DNA from: Euglena gracilis
Lineage: Eukaryota; Euglenida; Euglenophyceae; Euglenales
DNA length: 64,000 bases
Reading direction: 5' to 3'
Assembly (NCBI GenBank): GCA_039621445.1
Contig: CP154954.1
Coordinates: 18,072,589 to 18,136,588 of the forward strand
Shown: positions 44,265 to 54,960 of the stretch, piece by piece
Position numbering within the stretch: position 1 is the stretch's first letter
Layout of the letters: the number at the start of each line of letters is the position of its first letter
Position numbers and translations under genes: made by a program
The notes under the pieces: generated by a model
The model's database searches: none
The model's input: the letters and a program-made list of their open reading frames with translations, nothing else
What the model was told of the DNA's origin: nothing

Positions 44265-45452
44265 CAGCGGTGTAGAAACAACTTTTTCTCGGGGGGGGGG
44301 GCGAGATCCTGGGCCTGAAGCGAAGTTAGCGCCCGTCATAAACAGAAAAATTCCAAAAATAGCACCTTTTCAAAAATTTTCGGTGCCAAAGACGCCGAAA
44401 AGAATATCCCACTCCCCCTGGGGTGACCCCCCGGGGGGGGGGGGGCTTGGCGGGACCCCAATGTTCCCATTTTTTTGTTTTAAAAAAAGCAAAAAAAACT
44501 TTCATGAATAAAAAAAGGGTTTAAAAACGTTTTTTTGTTTTAAAAAGGGTGCTTTTTTAAAAGTAAACACCACAAATAGGAAAAAAACCTGTTATAAACA
44601 ACTTGTTTAAAAACAGCCCAGTAACCTTGCAGGACTCACCCCCCCCACCCCCCCCCCTGGGGTCCACGACGGAAAAAAACCCTGTTACCAATGTTGTTTG
44701 AATGTGTTGTTTTCTTTTTGCCGCCCGAAGGGCGGCGAGACGGTAGCACTTTTTTGAAAGAAGGCATTGAACGTAACAAAAAAATGTGGCAATTTTTTGA
44801 CATCATGCCAATTTGACATTTTGACACCATCACAATTTGAAAGCTTTCAAGCTGCCAGCGGGCGGAGACGGTGTTGCCTTTTGTGTTTTGGGATTTGAAA
44901 CGAGTGCAAAATGCGAAAAAGAGCCCTCTGTCCATTTTGTATTGAACAAAAAAAACATATTGCCGGCCGAAGGGCGGCTGGACGGCAGTGCAATTTTCCA
45001 AGAACATTCCCCAAAAAGAGCCAAATTTATCAACAGAATGGTTTGCTCTTTTAAAAAATTCAACATTAGAAGCCAAGTCAAGTTACATGTGTTTCCTGTT
45101 GCCACCCAAAGGGCGAGACGGGAGTGGAGATATTCACAAACAACAACTTCAGATTGGAAGAAGGAAAACTTTTTTCCCCTCTCTGACCATGAGTTTTGGG
45201 CTTGTTTGGCCGCCCAAAGGGCGGCAAGACGGTAGCGATGTCCAACAACAAAAACACCCAAAAGTTCAATGAAAAGTTGGGTTCTTAATCTGAAAGAATT
45301 TTTTCACAAAGTGCAAAAAATTTTTGGAGGGTAACTTTTTTCGGGGGGGGCAAAAAAGTTTTGAGTCAACCCACCTCGGGGGGGGGGGGCGAAAAAATCT
45401 CGGGGGGGGGGGGGGGCGGCCGCCCCCCCTGCCCCCCAGTTTCTACACCAAT
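44265..45452. mobile_element. G-family TIR element G1 (about 1.2 kb)
   Basis: Ends CAGCGGTGTAGAAAC and GTTTCTACACCAAT; next to them TTTCTCGGGGGGGG on the left and CTCGGGG..GCGGCCGCC on the right. Interior shares GCCGCCCGAAGGGCGGC blocks with G2. Flanks share CAGAAAC (7 of 9 bases of a presumed 9-bp TSD). Confidence 0.7.
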
Positions 45453-45795
45453 GGCAGAAACGAAAATCTCCTTGGCTGAAGGGGGATAAGAGGCACAATA
45501 TCATGGCTGAGCGCAAAATATCATGGATGTGGCGGCAAGTGTTTTGCAGTTTCTGAGGTGGGGGGAGGACTACTGGGCATACAGGGAGCCACAGCTGCAG
45601 CAATTATGGCCGAGCTCCTTGGCGATGAGGAGGGCACCGAGTTGTGCGGCGACTCCGGTGAACAGTGCCAAAGAGAGGCCCTGTTGTAGTCCATCAAGGA
45701 ACACGCTCCGCGCCCCACCGGAGGCCATGGCCCCAAGGCGACGCCGGAGCTCATCCCATACGCCGTGACTGTCTCGCCGAAGGACCCCCAGACGC

Positions 45796-46247
45796 CACAG
45801 CCGGCACTTCGTTTAAAACGAAGTAAAGAAAAAAACGTTTTCTTTAAAAAGAACATGTTTTTTTTAAAAAAAACAAAAAACGCCATTAAGGGTCCAGGGC
45901 AAAAAAATTTTTGCCTTTAATTTTAGCTTTTTTTGCCTATCCTCGGTCAGAGAAAGACACCAAATTTGGGATGTTTCAACCATAGCTGGCACTAGGACCT
46001 TGTTTGGAATGGTTTCAAGCCAAAATGGCGGAAAAATGCCCTATTTTGACCATTCTTGTTGAAGACAACCAAAAGTATTGGTTTTCAAGTCATTTGAGCT
46101 AAGATTGGTTCACCCTTGCGATCAAAGGCAAAATTTGGACCATCATTTTCCCCTTTGTTTTTTCCGTTTTTTTTGCCCGTTCTTTTTTTAATAAAAAACA
46201 AAAAAAAGTTTTTTTTAAAAAAAAACAAAAAAAAAACGCCAGCTATG
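45796..46247. mobile_element. hAT-like MITE M3 (452 bp) in R2-b
   Basis: Ends CACAGCCGG and CCAGCTATG, TSD CCAGACGC (45788-45795, 46248-46255). T/A-run interior. Right end resembles the TIR of M2 (CATAGTGGGC versus CATAGCTGGC). Removal joins LSVW to GSFG. Confidence 0.82.
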
Positions 46248-46292
46248 CCAGACGCTGAGGATCAATGGGGAGAAGCCCCGTGCCTGGCAACG

Positions 46293-46602
46293 AGGGGTAG
46301 ATTTATCCTGGGGGGGGGTAGTGGGGGTCGACCATGGTCGCTTTCGGTCGCCCTCGGTCGCCCTCGGTCGTGGGGGGGGGGTCGATGTCAAAATGTGCGC
46401 TACATGCAAAATTTGCGCAACATACAAGCAAAAGGCGTTACACACACAAGGGATTTTGTTATTTTAGGGCCCTGGAACAGTTGCCTACGCCGCTACATGG
46501 CAAAAAAGGTGGGAAAAAAATCAGTAGGAATCACCCATAGCGACCGAGAGCGACCATGGTCGACCCCCACTACCCCCCCCCCCCAGGCCAGATCCGGGAG
46601 CC
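46293..46602. mobile_element. T-family MITE T1 (310 bp) in R2-b
   Basis: 10-bp TSD CCTGGCAACG (46283-46292, 46603-46612). Ends include CCTGGGGGGGGGTAGTGGG and its complement plus GGTCGACCATGGTCGCT-type palindromes. Contains CACACAAGGGATTTTGTTAT, a relative of the T3 array unit. Confidence 0.88.
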
Positions 46603-46793
46603 CCTGGCAACGCGCCCCATACTTGGCCGTCTTTTTCTGGGCCCGGCCGCGCAGGAGCTCCGATGAGGCGGGCAAGCTCCAAGCAGCACTGGGTGGTGAG
46701 GGGTGATTGAAGCCCACGTCGATGGCCCACGAGGCAGCCCCCGACCAATGTGGCAGAAAGGTATCCACATCACGCTTCTGATCTGCAGCCACA

Positions 46794-47472
46794 GGGGGAG
46801 GACGGACGGACGGACGGACGGCTGGTGAAAAAAGCGAAGGTCCGGACGGACGGTTGACCTTGTGGGCTTGGTCCAGACGGCTGAAGAAAATGCACTTGGT
46901 CCAGCTAGCCGGCCGGGTCTTTGGAACCGCAGGCGTAAACCACAATCGCGTAGATCGCCAACCGGAAGTAACGGTCCAGATCTGGGTTGCAGACAACATG
47001 TCAGATCTACAGTACGATGTCCGCTGAGCTGCCCCGTACTGCAAGGTTCGTATCAGAGGTGATGCACGGGCCTATTTTTGTGGTATTTATCATTCAACCT
47101 CAAGATGATTATTTCCAAGTGGCTACAGTGACCTCCTTGCGTACTCAACTCATCCTCCGAGAATGATATCACCCTTCATGGTATAGCGGTCGTGTGGTTA
47201 GCGTGTGACCGGTAGATCGCGGGTTCGAATCCCGCCGGGGGGCAGCTTCGTGTTTTTCCTGATTTGACGCGACGAGTAGAGGGAAGCTGTGACTGCTTTT
47301 CGGAAAGGAAGGAATTTTTTTTTTGGTCCGGCCGGCTGGCAAGACAGACATTGGTCCGGCTTGACGGACGGCTGGCGAAAAAATTCTTCGTCCGGACGGA
47401 CGGCTGGGCGTCCAGCATTGGTCCAGCTGAAGAGGTCCGGACGGCTCGGACGGCTAGCCGGCCAGCCGCCCC
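46794..47472. mobile_element. E-family TIR element E4 (679 bp) in R2-b, carries a decayed tRNA-like gene
   Basis: Close relative of E1 with TSD CACA (46790-46793, 47473-47476). Removal restores the R2-b ORF (LEISVAADQKRD) exactly. Confidence 0.88.
47172..47242 (+). pseudogene. Decayed tRNA-like copy in E4
   Basis: Same as the 37800 gene except that the 5' acceptor strand is CCCTTCA, so it no longer pairs with CGGGGGG. A box, B box and T arm are intact. Confidence 0.7.
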
Positions 47473-48391
47473 CACAGAAATCTCGAGAGCATGGCGGATC
47501 CCCCGGGCCTGCAGCTGGGCACCCAGAAAGTGTTGAACCGGTGGTGGCGCTCCCACAACTTGTTCTTGTGGCAGCACAGAGCGTGATCCCCAAAGGGATC
47601 CACCACCTGCCCGCAACCCAAGGGGCAGGGTGAACCTGCCAGGCTCAACGGGATGATGCAACCCCAGATGCCACTTCATCATCAGGCGAAACGATGCACC
47701 GTCCACGGCAAACCCGGCAGCCAGAGGGGCGAGCCCCGATCCAGCTCGAGCACGGGGGTGGGCCGGGTCACGGGGGGGGTCACGGGGGGGGTCACGGGGG
47801 GGATATGGCCTCCTCTTCAATGTTTCCGGCTTCCGAGACATTTGAAAAAAAATACTGAAAGCAGTTGTGATTGAAGCACGTGCGTTTGCGGACCCCAAAA
47901 TCGGGGGGTGTTCAAATCCGGGTCACGGGGGGGTCACGGGGGGGGGGGTCACGGGGGGTCACGGGGACGACACTCCAATGGAAGAACTCTGATGCTCAAA
48001 GCGGACCCGGTCTCGGTCGTTCAAGGTCGTGAGGAATGCCGGACGTGCTGCTTGGCGCAGCTGATCGCTCCACCATGCCTGATCGTGGTGGGTGGTGTCG
48101 TCAGGGGTCAAGGCGCCGTTTCCTGCCCATCTCCGCACTGGCTCGAGGCATCCCCCAAGTGCTTTTGCAGCCCGGAGAGTAGATCGTTTAATCCGTCAAT
48201 GGGGGCGTGAGGACGGACGGACGGACGGACGGACGGACGGACGGATGGCTAGAGAAAATTCCTTTCATCTGGACGGACGGCTGGACAGCATTTTGGTCTG
48301 GACGGACGGACGGCTAGGTTGGTCTCAAAATCGCGAAACATCTCGGCTTTTCCTACCGGGCTTGCAAGGACGAGACGAACAAACATAACAA

Positions 48392-48400
48392 CAAAAAAAA
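48392..48400 (-). terminator. Pol III T-run terminator of the 48403 tRNA
   Basis: Eight consecutive T on the minus strand directly after the tRNA 3' end. Confidence 0.75.
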
Positions 48401-48402
48401 GA

Positions 48403-48473
48403 GATCTTACCCGGGTTCGAACCGAGATTGTGGGAACCATAATCCCACGTGCTGGCCACTGCACTATAAGACC
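48403..48473 (-). tRNA. tRNA with Gln-like body and anticodon ATG
   Basis: 71 nt, full cloverleaf: acceptor GGTCTTA/TAAGATC, D stem GTGC/GCAC, anticodon arm TGGGA TTATGGT TCCCA, T arm CTCGG TTCGAAC CCGGG; perfect A box TAGTGCAGTGG. An 8-T run follows 2 nt downstream as a pol III terminator. The acceptor and D arm recall eukaryotic tRNA-Gln, but the anticodon reads ATG (a His codon), which eukaryotes normally do not use. Confidence 0.82.
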
Positions 48474-48649
48474 GATGAATGAAACTGAAAATAAGAGCCA
48501 TGTAAAAAGTGCCGAGCCTTTCCTTTTTTTTCATCCATCGCATTCTGAGGCATTTTTTTTTCTTCAGGACACACGATTAGATGTGCAGTGGTGGAGCGAA
48601 CCGAATCCACCCACCAGTGGCACAGCGTTTTGTCCTTTGGCCGCCTTGG

Positions 48650-49055
48650 AGCTGGGGTACCACCCCCCCCCCCTTTATTGTCCCACCGACCTGCCCCCGG
48701 GAGGCCCGACTGGACAATAAAGGGGGGGGGACAATAAAGGGGTACCAAAGGAATTTCATTGGCCGGGCCAAAAAAACCCCCCGTCGGCCGGGGCCCAGGG
48801 ACAATAAAGGGGGGGGGACAATAAAGGGGGGGGGGGGTGGTATCTGGCTAGCCGCGGCTGGCCGCGGCTGGCTGGCTGGCAAAAAAAAGGAGGAGGTCTG
48901 GCCAGCCATGGCCAGCCACGGCTGGCTGGGGCGATTTAGAGGAGGAGGAGGTCTGGCTGGATATAGTTTTGAGGAACTGAAAGAGGAGGAGGAGGTCTGG
49001 CTGGCCGCGATGAGAAATTGGCTGAAGGGTAAGCCCCGCGATCCGGGCAAGTCCT
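48650..49055. repeat. Simple and palindromic repeats upstream of R2-a
   Basis: GGACAATAAAGGGG repeats (48712-48838) and GGCTAGCCGCGGCTGGC repeats with GGAGGAGGTCTGGC. The latter also occur at 40257-40330 and 53640-53775, so this is a dispersed motif. Confidence 0.8.
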
Positions 49056-50564
49056 GATTCAGGGTTTTTTCTGCACAACGCCGCCGAGATGGTGGGCATG
49101 GGCCTGCAACGCTACGTCCAGTCAAGCCACCTCCAAGGGGACAACGACTACGTGGTGTTGCAGGTGGATATGCGCAATGCCTTCAACTCCATCAGTAGGG
49201 ATGCAATGCTCCGGGGATGCTTGGCCAAGGTACCCACGGCGTACAACTGGCTGCGCTTTTGCTACAGTGGACCAAGTCCGCTGTTCTGCCAAGGGCGCTT
49301 CCTGTGTACAAGCCAGATCGGAGTGCATCAAGGCGACGCATGCGGGCCCTTGGGCTTTGCACTGGGCTTGGACTACGCCCTTGACCAGTGCTTTGCCCGG
49401 GACTTGGCATGGGAGTCTTGGTACCTCGACGACGGCCACATCGTGGGGAAACCAGCAGTGGTTTTGGCCCGCCTCCATGACCTCAGCACGGTCCTGGAGC
49501 GAGTAGGCCTCCACCTCAATTTGGCCAAGTGCAAATTTTGGGGACCTGGGATGCAAACGGTCAATCAAGCCGGGCCACATTACCCAGACGGTTTGGCAGA
49601 AGACCACTTGGGACGACAAGTGCCCGTGATTCCCTTTGGAGGACCGAGGGGCATCACGACCCTGGGCGTCCCAATTGATGCCCCGCGGGAGCATCGCACA
49701 GCACAAGAGGACACGCCAAGAGCACCACAATGCCAAGCCGTGTGGGAAGAGACCGTGGACAGGGCGACCTTGCTCCTGGAACGGCTCAGGGGATACCCAG
49801 AGGGGCAAGTGCGGCACGCACTCTTGCGGTACTGTCTTGACGGATGTCGGGTGGTCCACCTCCTCCGATCAACGGAGAGAGAAAACGCACGGGACTCCCC
49901 GCTCATTCTCAGGGCACGGCTGCAGGAAGCCGTACAAGATCTCCTCGGACTGGGAATCACCGAGAGTTCATGGGATCAAGTCTCCCTGCCCATCCGCCAA
50001 GGAGGACTCGGAATCTCGGACCCCGAAGTGTTGCAACCCGCGGCACGGATGGCGGCCTTGCTGAATCTGGGGATGCACGGCAGCCAAGCAGTGGGGGTGC
50101 CAGCCTCGGTGTTGGCAACCCCATCCCCGGACATGCAAGACACGCTACAACGGTTGCAGCAACAGCTTGGCCCCAACATGGATCCCGTGGCCAGCTGGCT
50201 CGCAGGCACCACCCCACTCTCCTCCGCAGCACCAGAACACGCCACCCAACGGTGGTGGGCGGAGAAAGTTGCGGAAATGCAGAGCCAGCGAGTCGACGCG
50301 GTCGGCTCTGCCAGGGACCGGGTGAGACGGGCTTGCCAAAAGGGACCGGTGGCAACGGGATGGCTGCGGACTTTGCCCAGCAAGGCACAGCACACAGCTT
50401 TCTCGGACACCCAATACCGGCTGCTACTACGGTGGTGGCTTGGCCTGCCCATCCTCCCTTCAGGGGTCACGCTGCCGGGGTGCCCACTGTGTCGGGGGTC
50501 CATTGATCCTTTCGGGGATCACTTCGTCTGCTGCGAGCAGAATGGAAACACCCAACGGCACAAT

Positions 50565-51828
50565 GGAGGCGTGAGGACGGACGGACGGACGGACGGACGG
50601 ACGGACGGACGGCTAGAGAAAATTCCTTTCATCTGGACGGACGGCTGGACAGGGTGCATTTTGGTCTGGACGGACGGACGGCTAGGTTGGTCTCAAAATC
50701 GCGAGAGTGCACGTATTCCTAATTACTGTGGCTTTTCTGGTTGTGTTTTTTCGACATGTCACATGGCTGAGACCCCTGGCGGGGTTCTAGTTACAAGCTG
50801 GTATTATCAAGTACAATTTTTTGTCAAGTTTCAAGTTCAAGTGCAACTTATGATTCCAAGGACAAGACGAAGGCGAAGTGGAGTACTGTTTGCAAGCGGA
50901 TATGTACGCTGGTGGACAGGGCTTCTGGCCTCAGTGCTGGGGCTTCTTTGGCGTGATGCTGCTGGTTGCTGTGGAATTGACTTTAAGAAGTCGGTCTGTT
51001 TCAGTTTGTGTGAACTGTGTTTTGTTTCTTGCCTTTTCTTTTTGTTTCTGTTTACAAAATAGCCCCAGAACAAAGGAAACCGAGAAACTTCGGTCAGTTT
51101 TTGCAAAGCTCCCATTCAGATTGTGGCAGTGTGCCAAATGTGAAAGGGATTTTGAAGATTTTGAAGATTTTTGGGCACAGGTGGTGGCCAGTTTTTGGGC
51201 CACATGTGTTGGCAAGTTTTTGGCCAGATGTGGTGGCCAGTTTTGGGCCAGATGTTGCCAGATTTGGGCCAGATGGTGCCAGATTTTGACCAGAAACGTT
51301 TTATCGTGATGCTTTTTTTGAAACTTTTTTTTGTTTCTTGCATTCTTTTTTTGCTGTCCAACAAGTTCTCTTTGCCAAAGAAAGCTAAAAAATTGGGGGG
51401 TGCAGTTTTTGATCCAGCAAATGGCAGTTGGAGGGTTTGTGCTGGCCAGTTGTGGAACCGATGGGTGGCCAGGTTTTGGGCCAGTTTTGTTGCCGATATT
51501 TTCTCAAGCATGCAGACCAATGGGCCGCAGGTTTTTTTCGGCGGGGTCTTTTTGTCCGGAGCTCCTACCGGTGAAAGCCAACGCGGCCTTGTGTCGTTCC
51601 GAAAATTCACCTCGGCGGCTTCTGAACCGGGGAAAACTTCGCTCACCTCCCGCGCAAACAGTTCATTCCTGATCCAGCAATCACTCCGTGCGGCGTACGT
51701 ATTGTTTGGTCTGGATGGCCGGGCGGCTAGCGACAGTGGCTTTCATCTGGACGGACGGCTGGACAGCCGGCATGTTGGTCGGCCAGGTTGGTCTGCCAGC
51801 CGGCTAGGTTGGTCCGGCCAAACGCCCC
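50565..51828. mobile_element. E-family TIR element E3 (1.26 kb) in R2-a
   Basis: Starts GGAGGCGTGAGG and GGAC repeats; ends GGCCAAACGCCCC; TSD CAAT (50561-50564, 51829-51832). Contains a 24-bp repeat array at 51178-51300. I see no tRNA in it. Confidence 0.9.
51178..51300. repeat. 24-bp tandem repeat inside E3
   Basis: GGCCAGTTTTTGGGCC(A) units as in the other arrays. Confidence 0.85.
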
Positions 51829-52321
51829 CAATGCATTCCGAGATGCTTTTGCGGCGATGTGTGCCCGGTACAACATTGCGGTGGAGAAGGAGGCCGAGTG
51901 TTTGGCGAACAAAAGACCAGCCGACATTCTCCTCATCAACTGGTCACGGGGGCAACACGTGGCAGTTGATTTCGTCTGCAGCCACCCCGCGGGGCTGGGA
52001 GAGCACCCACTGGTGGTGGACAATGCCCGCAGGCATTGCAACCAGGTGGAAACCAGGAAAGTGCAGACGGATGGCCCCCCGTGTCAGGCGAAGGGGTGGG
52101 GCTTCTCACCCTTCGGCCTGAGCACATGGGGAGGCCTGGGGACCTCTGCCAAGGCGGTGCTGTTTGAGGTCACCAAAAGGGCCACCGCAGACATGCGGGG
52201 ATGGCCAAAGACAAGGGCCCTGCAAGAAATGCAGGAAGCACTATCGGTGACACTCATGCGCCACGTGGCGCGGCAGCTTTCCGCCAGGGACCGCGTGGAG
52301 GAGGCCCTCCACCCATGGTAA

Positions 52322-52960
52322 GTCCCCAACCCCCACCGCAGACCACACCAAAAGCGAGCAAGACCAAGACCAAGACGGCCACAACCCACAAAGCGCGGAG
52401 GTTCCCCACGGAAACACCCCCCCCCCAAAAGGCGGCCCCCCCCCACACAAAAAAAAAAAAAAAACGAAGCCGCCAAAAAAAAAAAAACAGAGCCTACACG
52501 CCAGGCGAAAGGCATCCGCCCAACGAGGCGACAAAGGGGAGTGGAGCCGGCAAAAGCAACACACACGCAAAGGGTAGCCCGCCCGCCCTGGACTCCACAA
52601 GGTGAGAAGAGAGTGCACGCGCGACCCAGCAAGCCGGCTATAGCCCCTAAAAACAAAAAAAAAATTTCTGCACAAAATGTCAGGCCTGGTCAGAAGTTCA
52701 TATTTCTCTGCTGCAGATCACGGGCAAGAGACCTCTGAAGTCTATCGTGCAGAAGTGGGTGAGGCGCTTTTGGAGATGATTGCATGGTGCTTAGACCCTG
52801 TACACAGGTGGCTTGAGTTGAAATGAACTTATTGGAAGGAGTTTGTTGGTGACTAATCTGGACAAACTGCTCCATTGTGTTGGAATGCCTATCTTGTGTG
52901 CTTTCTGTTTCCTGTTGCTGTGTCGAAAAAGGCGAAGGTTTTTGTCTGTCCATGTGATGG
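52322..52960. other. R2-a 3' trailer; no gene recognised
   Basis: A-runs at 52448-52465 and 52478-52490 may be remnants of an R2 poly-A-like tail. The remainder is not coding. Confidence 0.4.
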
Positions 52961-52961
52961 C

Positions 52962-53240
52962 CAGTTTTGGGCCAGATGTGTGGCCAGTTTTGGGCCAGAT
53001 GTGTTCGTCAGTTTTGACCAGAGGTCATGGCCAGTTTTGGGCCAGATGTGCTGGCCAGTTTTGGGCCATGTGTGGTGGCCAGTTTTGGGCCACATGTGCT
53101 GGCCAGTTTTGGGCCAGATGTGATGGTCAGGTTTGGGCCAAGTGTGCTGGCCAGTTTTGGGTCAGATGTGACGGCCAGTTTTGGGCCACAGGACGTGGCC
53201 AGTTTTGGGCCACAGGCTGTGCCCAGTTTTGGGCCACAAC
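52962..53240. repeat. 24-bp tandem repeat array
   Basis: About twelve units of GGCCAGTTTTGGGCCAGATG followed by TGNTG. Possibly part of a further E element ending at 55139. Confidence 0.92.
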
Positions 53241-53879
53241 CTTTTCTCAGGAGTTCTTTGGGTGCGATTCTCGAGGAGGGGGGGAGGGCACAAAAGGGTT
53301 TTTGCGTTTTTTTTGGCAAAATTTGTGTTGGGGGGCTTTTCTGTGCTGCTCGGTTGTTTTTCCGTGCCCCCCTCCGTCTTCTGGCGGAGTCATATAGTGC
53401 TCCCGTTGCTAGGGTGTTGATCGTTCCATGAAACCGAAAGTGCTTCCCAGCTGGAATAACTAAATAAGACGAGACTATTTTTAGTTGCGGTTGCGACTGC
53501 TCGCCGTTGACACATCCGCCGGCATGGATGTTGCGATTAAACCTGGCGAGCACAGCCGTCGAGCGTAATAAAAACCGGCGAGGTTGTGCCGCTGTGGCTT
53601 TGCCCTTCTTTAAACTTTGGCGCTCTCTGGTGGGCACTAAAAAAAGGAGGAGGCGCCCCAGCCGCGGCCAGCCACGGCTAGCCGTGGCTGGCGGCTGGGA
53701 GAAAAGAGGAGGAGGAGGTCTGGCTGGTGGCTGGTGAAAAAAAGAGGAGGAGGAGGTCTGGCCGGTATCTGGCTGGCCGTGGGGACCCCAGCTCCCTTGA
53801 ATTCGAAGTTCGCGGACACCAAATTAGGATCAAATTTAATGCCATTGCATTACCAACGAACTGTTCTTTCCCCATCCAG

Positions 53880-54369
53880 ATCAAAGTTCAACCAACCAGA
53901 CGGTTCATATTGGGCGAATTTGAAGACTTTGGGATTTTGCTGTCTGGACCAGATTTATGATGACAACTTCACAGTTGAAGGTATGATCCCTTTCGCTTGT
54001 TCCGCTGAATTGCTCATTTTTTCCAGTGAAAGTCGGCTGTGTTGACCCTTTCCACTGTTTGTCTGTGAAAATAAATTTAAATGAAAAATTTGTGGCTGTT
54101 GCATCAACTGTTGGCATGCATCTGTGGCATCACATGGTTTTTCAATGCAACCTTCTGTCAAAACCTGTTCATGTTTTCCTGTTTTTTGGGAATTTTTTGC
54201 ACCATCATTCATGGCCAACATCTCACATCACAGTTATCACAATTGACACACATTGACTGTGTGCATTGTTGCAATTGCAATTGTGTGTTTGAATGCATTT
54301 TTCAGGTGAATTGACAGAAACTGAAGAACAGAGAAGCAGCTGGATTCTAATGACGGACAAGGAAGGCAG
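53880..54369 (+). CDS. Partial plus-strand gene with micro-introns, beta-propeller-like segment
   Basis: Not firmly identified. First exon (53880-53980) after CATCCAG encodes NQPDGSYWANLKTLGFCCLD then QIYDDNFTVE. A 46-nt GT-AG intron (53981-54026) follows. The next exon encodes VKVGCVDPFHCLSVKINLN then EKFVAVASTVGMHLWH, which resembles one WD40-type blade (FVAVAS-x-x-G-x-H-LW). A third exon (54306-54369, between TTTTTCAG and GTGAAA) encodes ELTETEEQRSSWILMTDKEG. The exon 2-3 junction phase is unresolved and the 5' and 3' ends are missing. May be a gene broken by the repeats on either side. Confidence 0.45.
53981..54026 (+). other. GT-AG micro-intron, 46 nt
   Basis: Starts GTATGATCC, ends TTTTTTCCAG. 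Removal joins FTVE to VKVGC in frame. Confidence 0.75.
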
Positions 54370-54960
54370 GTGAAAAAGTTGTTTGTAACTGCTGCACTGT
54401 AATATGGCGCCCGTTTTTTTTTTCTGCTGCATTGTTTGTGTTCTGCAAATGTGTGTCTGTGTTTTCAATTTTTTTTCTGGCCAAAATCCCAACTTTTTTT
54501 CAAGGATCGTTTTGTCATCAACATGTTGCACATTTAATGCCTCACAGTTCAACTTCGCATTTCATCAAACGTTGGGTTTGAAACACCAGGTTGTTCTTTT
54601 TGTGTTTTTATTTGTATTTTTGGGGGAAACTGAAACAAAACCTTTTCCTTTTCAGGCTGGATTTCTTTAGGTTTTTTTTTTGCGGGCCTTGGGCGCAAAA
54701 AAACGTTGGGTGAATGATCAAATCAGGCTTCCGCAAAAAATTGAACACACCACCCTTCGAGTTAGTGTTCTGCCGCTTTTTCCCGGTGGGGAACCCTGCG
54801 GGACTGGGGGGCGGATAGGACACACCACCAACGCCCCGCCGGCCCATGTCCGCTTCCCCACTGCGGCCAAACGGCGGCGCAGAATTGTTCCGTCGTCCGA
54901 GATAAGTACGTGTTTGTCGTCCGGTGAATCGGCCTCCCCATTACGAAAACACTAATTCCT
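54370..54960. other. No gene recognised
   Basis: T-rich; may contain further exons of the 53.9-kb gene, but none is convincing. Confidence 0.4.

Larger units (their letters stand above)
45530..48200 (-). pseudogene. R2-like non-LTR retrotransposon R2-b, C-terminal half, split by M3, T1 and E4
   Basis: Minus strand. Finger motif CPLGCGQVVDPFGDHALCC near 47.6 kb. After removing E4 the ORF runs RHALEISVAADQKRDVDTFL to HWSGAASWAIDVG, the restriction-like endonuclease. After removing T1 and M3 it continues RCQARGFSPLILSVW then GSFGE, matching GFSPFGLSTWGGLG in R2-a. The end (LRRRLGAMASGGARSVFLDG) is in another frame. Its upstream part at 48200 abuts element E6. Dead copy; serves as a record of insertions. 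Confidence 0.8.
48201..48600. mobile_element. E-family element E6, left end; right end not found
   Basis: Starts GGGGGCGTGAGGACGG after CAAT, then GGAC repeats as in E3. A duplicate of the R2 segment at 55.98 kb lacks it. I could not find the right end; 48600 is a provisional limit. Contains the tRNA at 48403. Confidence 0.55.
49056..52321 (+). pseudogene. R2-like non-LTR retrotransposon R2-a, split by E3
   Basis: 5'-truncated. Reverse transcriptase: VDMRNAFNSISRDAM, GVHQGDACGPLGFALGLDYA, catalytic WYLDDGHIV, then LNLAKCKFWG thumb region. Finger C-x2-C...H-x4-C in CPLCRGSIDPFGDHFVCC (50485-50540). The restriction-like endonuclease (RPADILLINW..VAVDF, then GWGFSPFGLSTWG) lies at 51829-52321 and ends in TAA. 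The two parts rejoin in frame (RHN to AFRDAF) when E3 is removed. Long open frames suggest a young copy. The apparent ORF extension past 50565 is E3 sequence. Confidence 0.88.

Noticed and set aside
50565-51062. C-terminal extension of the 657-codon ORF beginning at 49089
   Set aside because: After 50564 the frame runs into element E3; the true continuation is at 51829.
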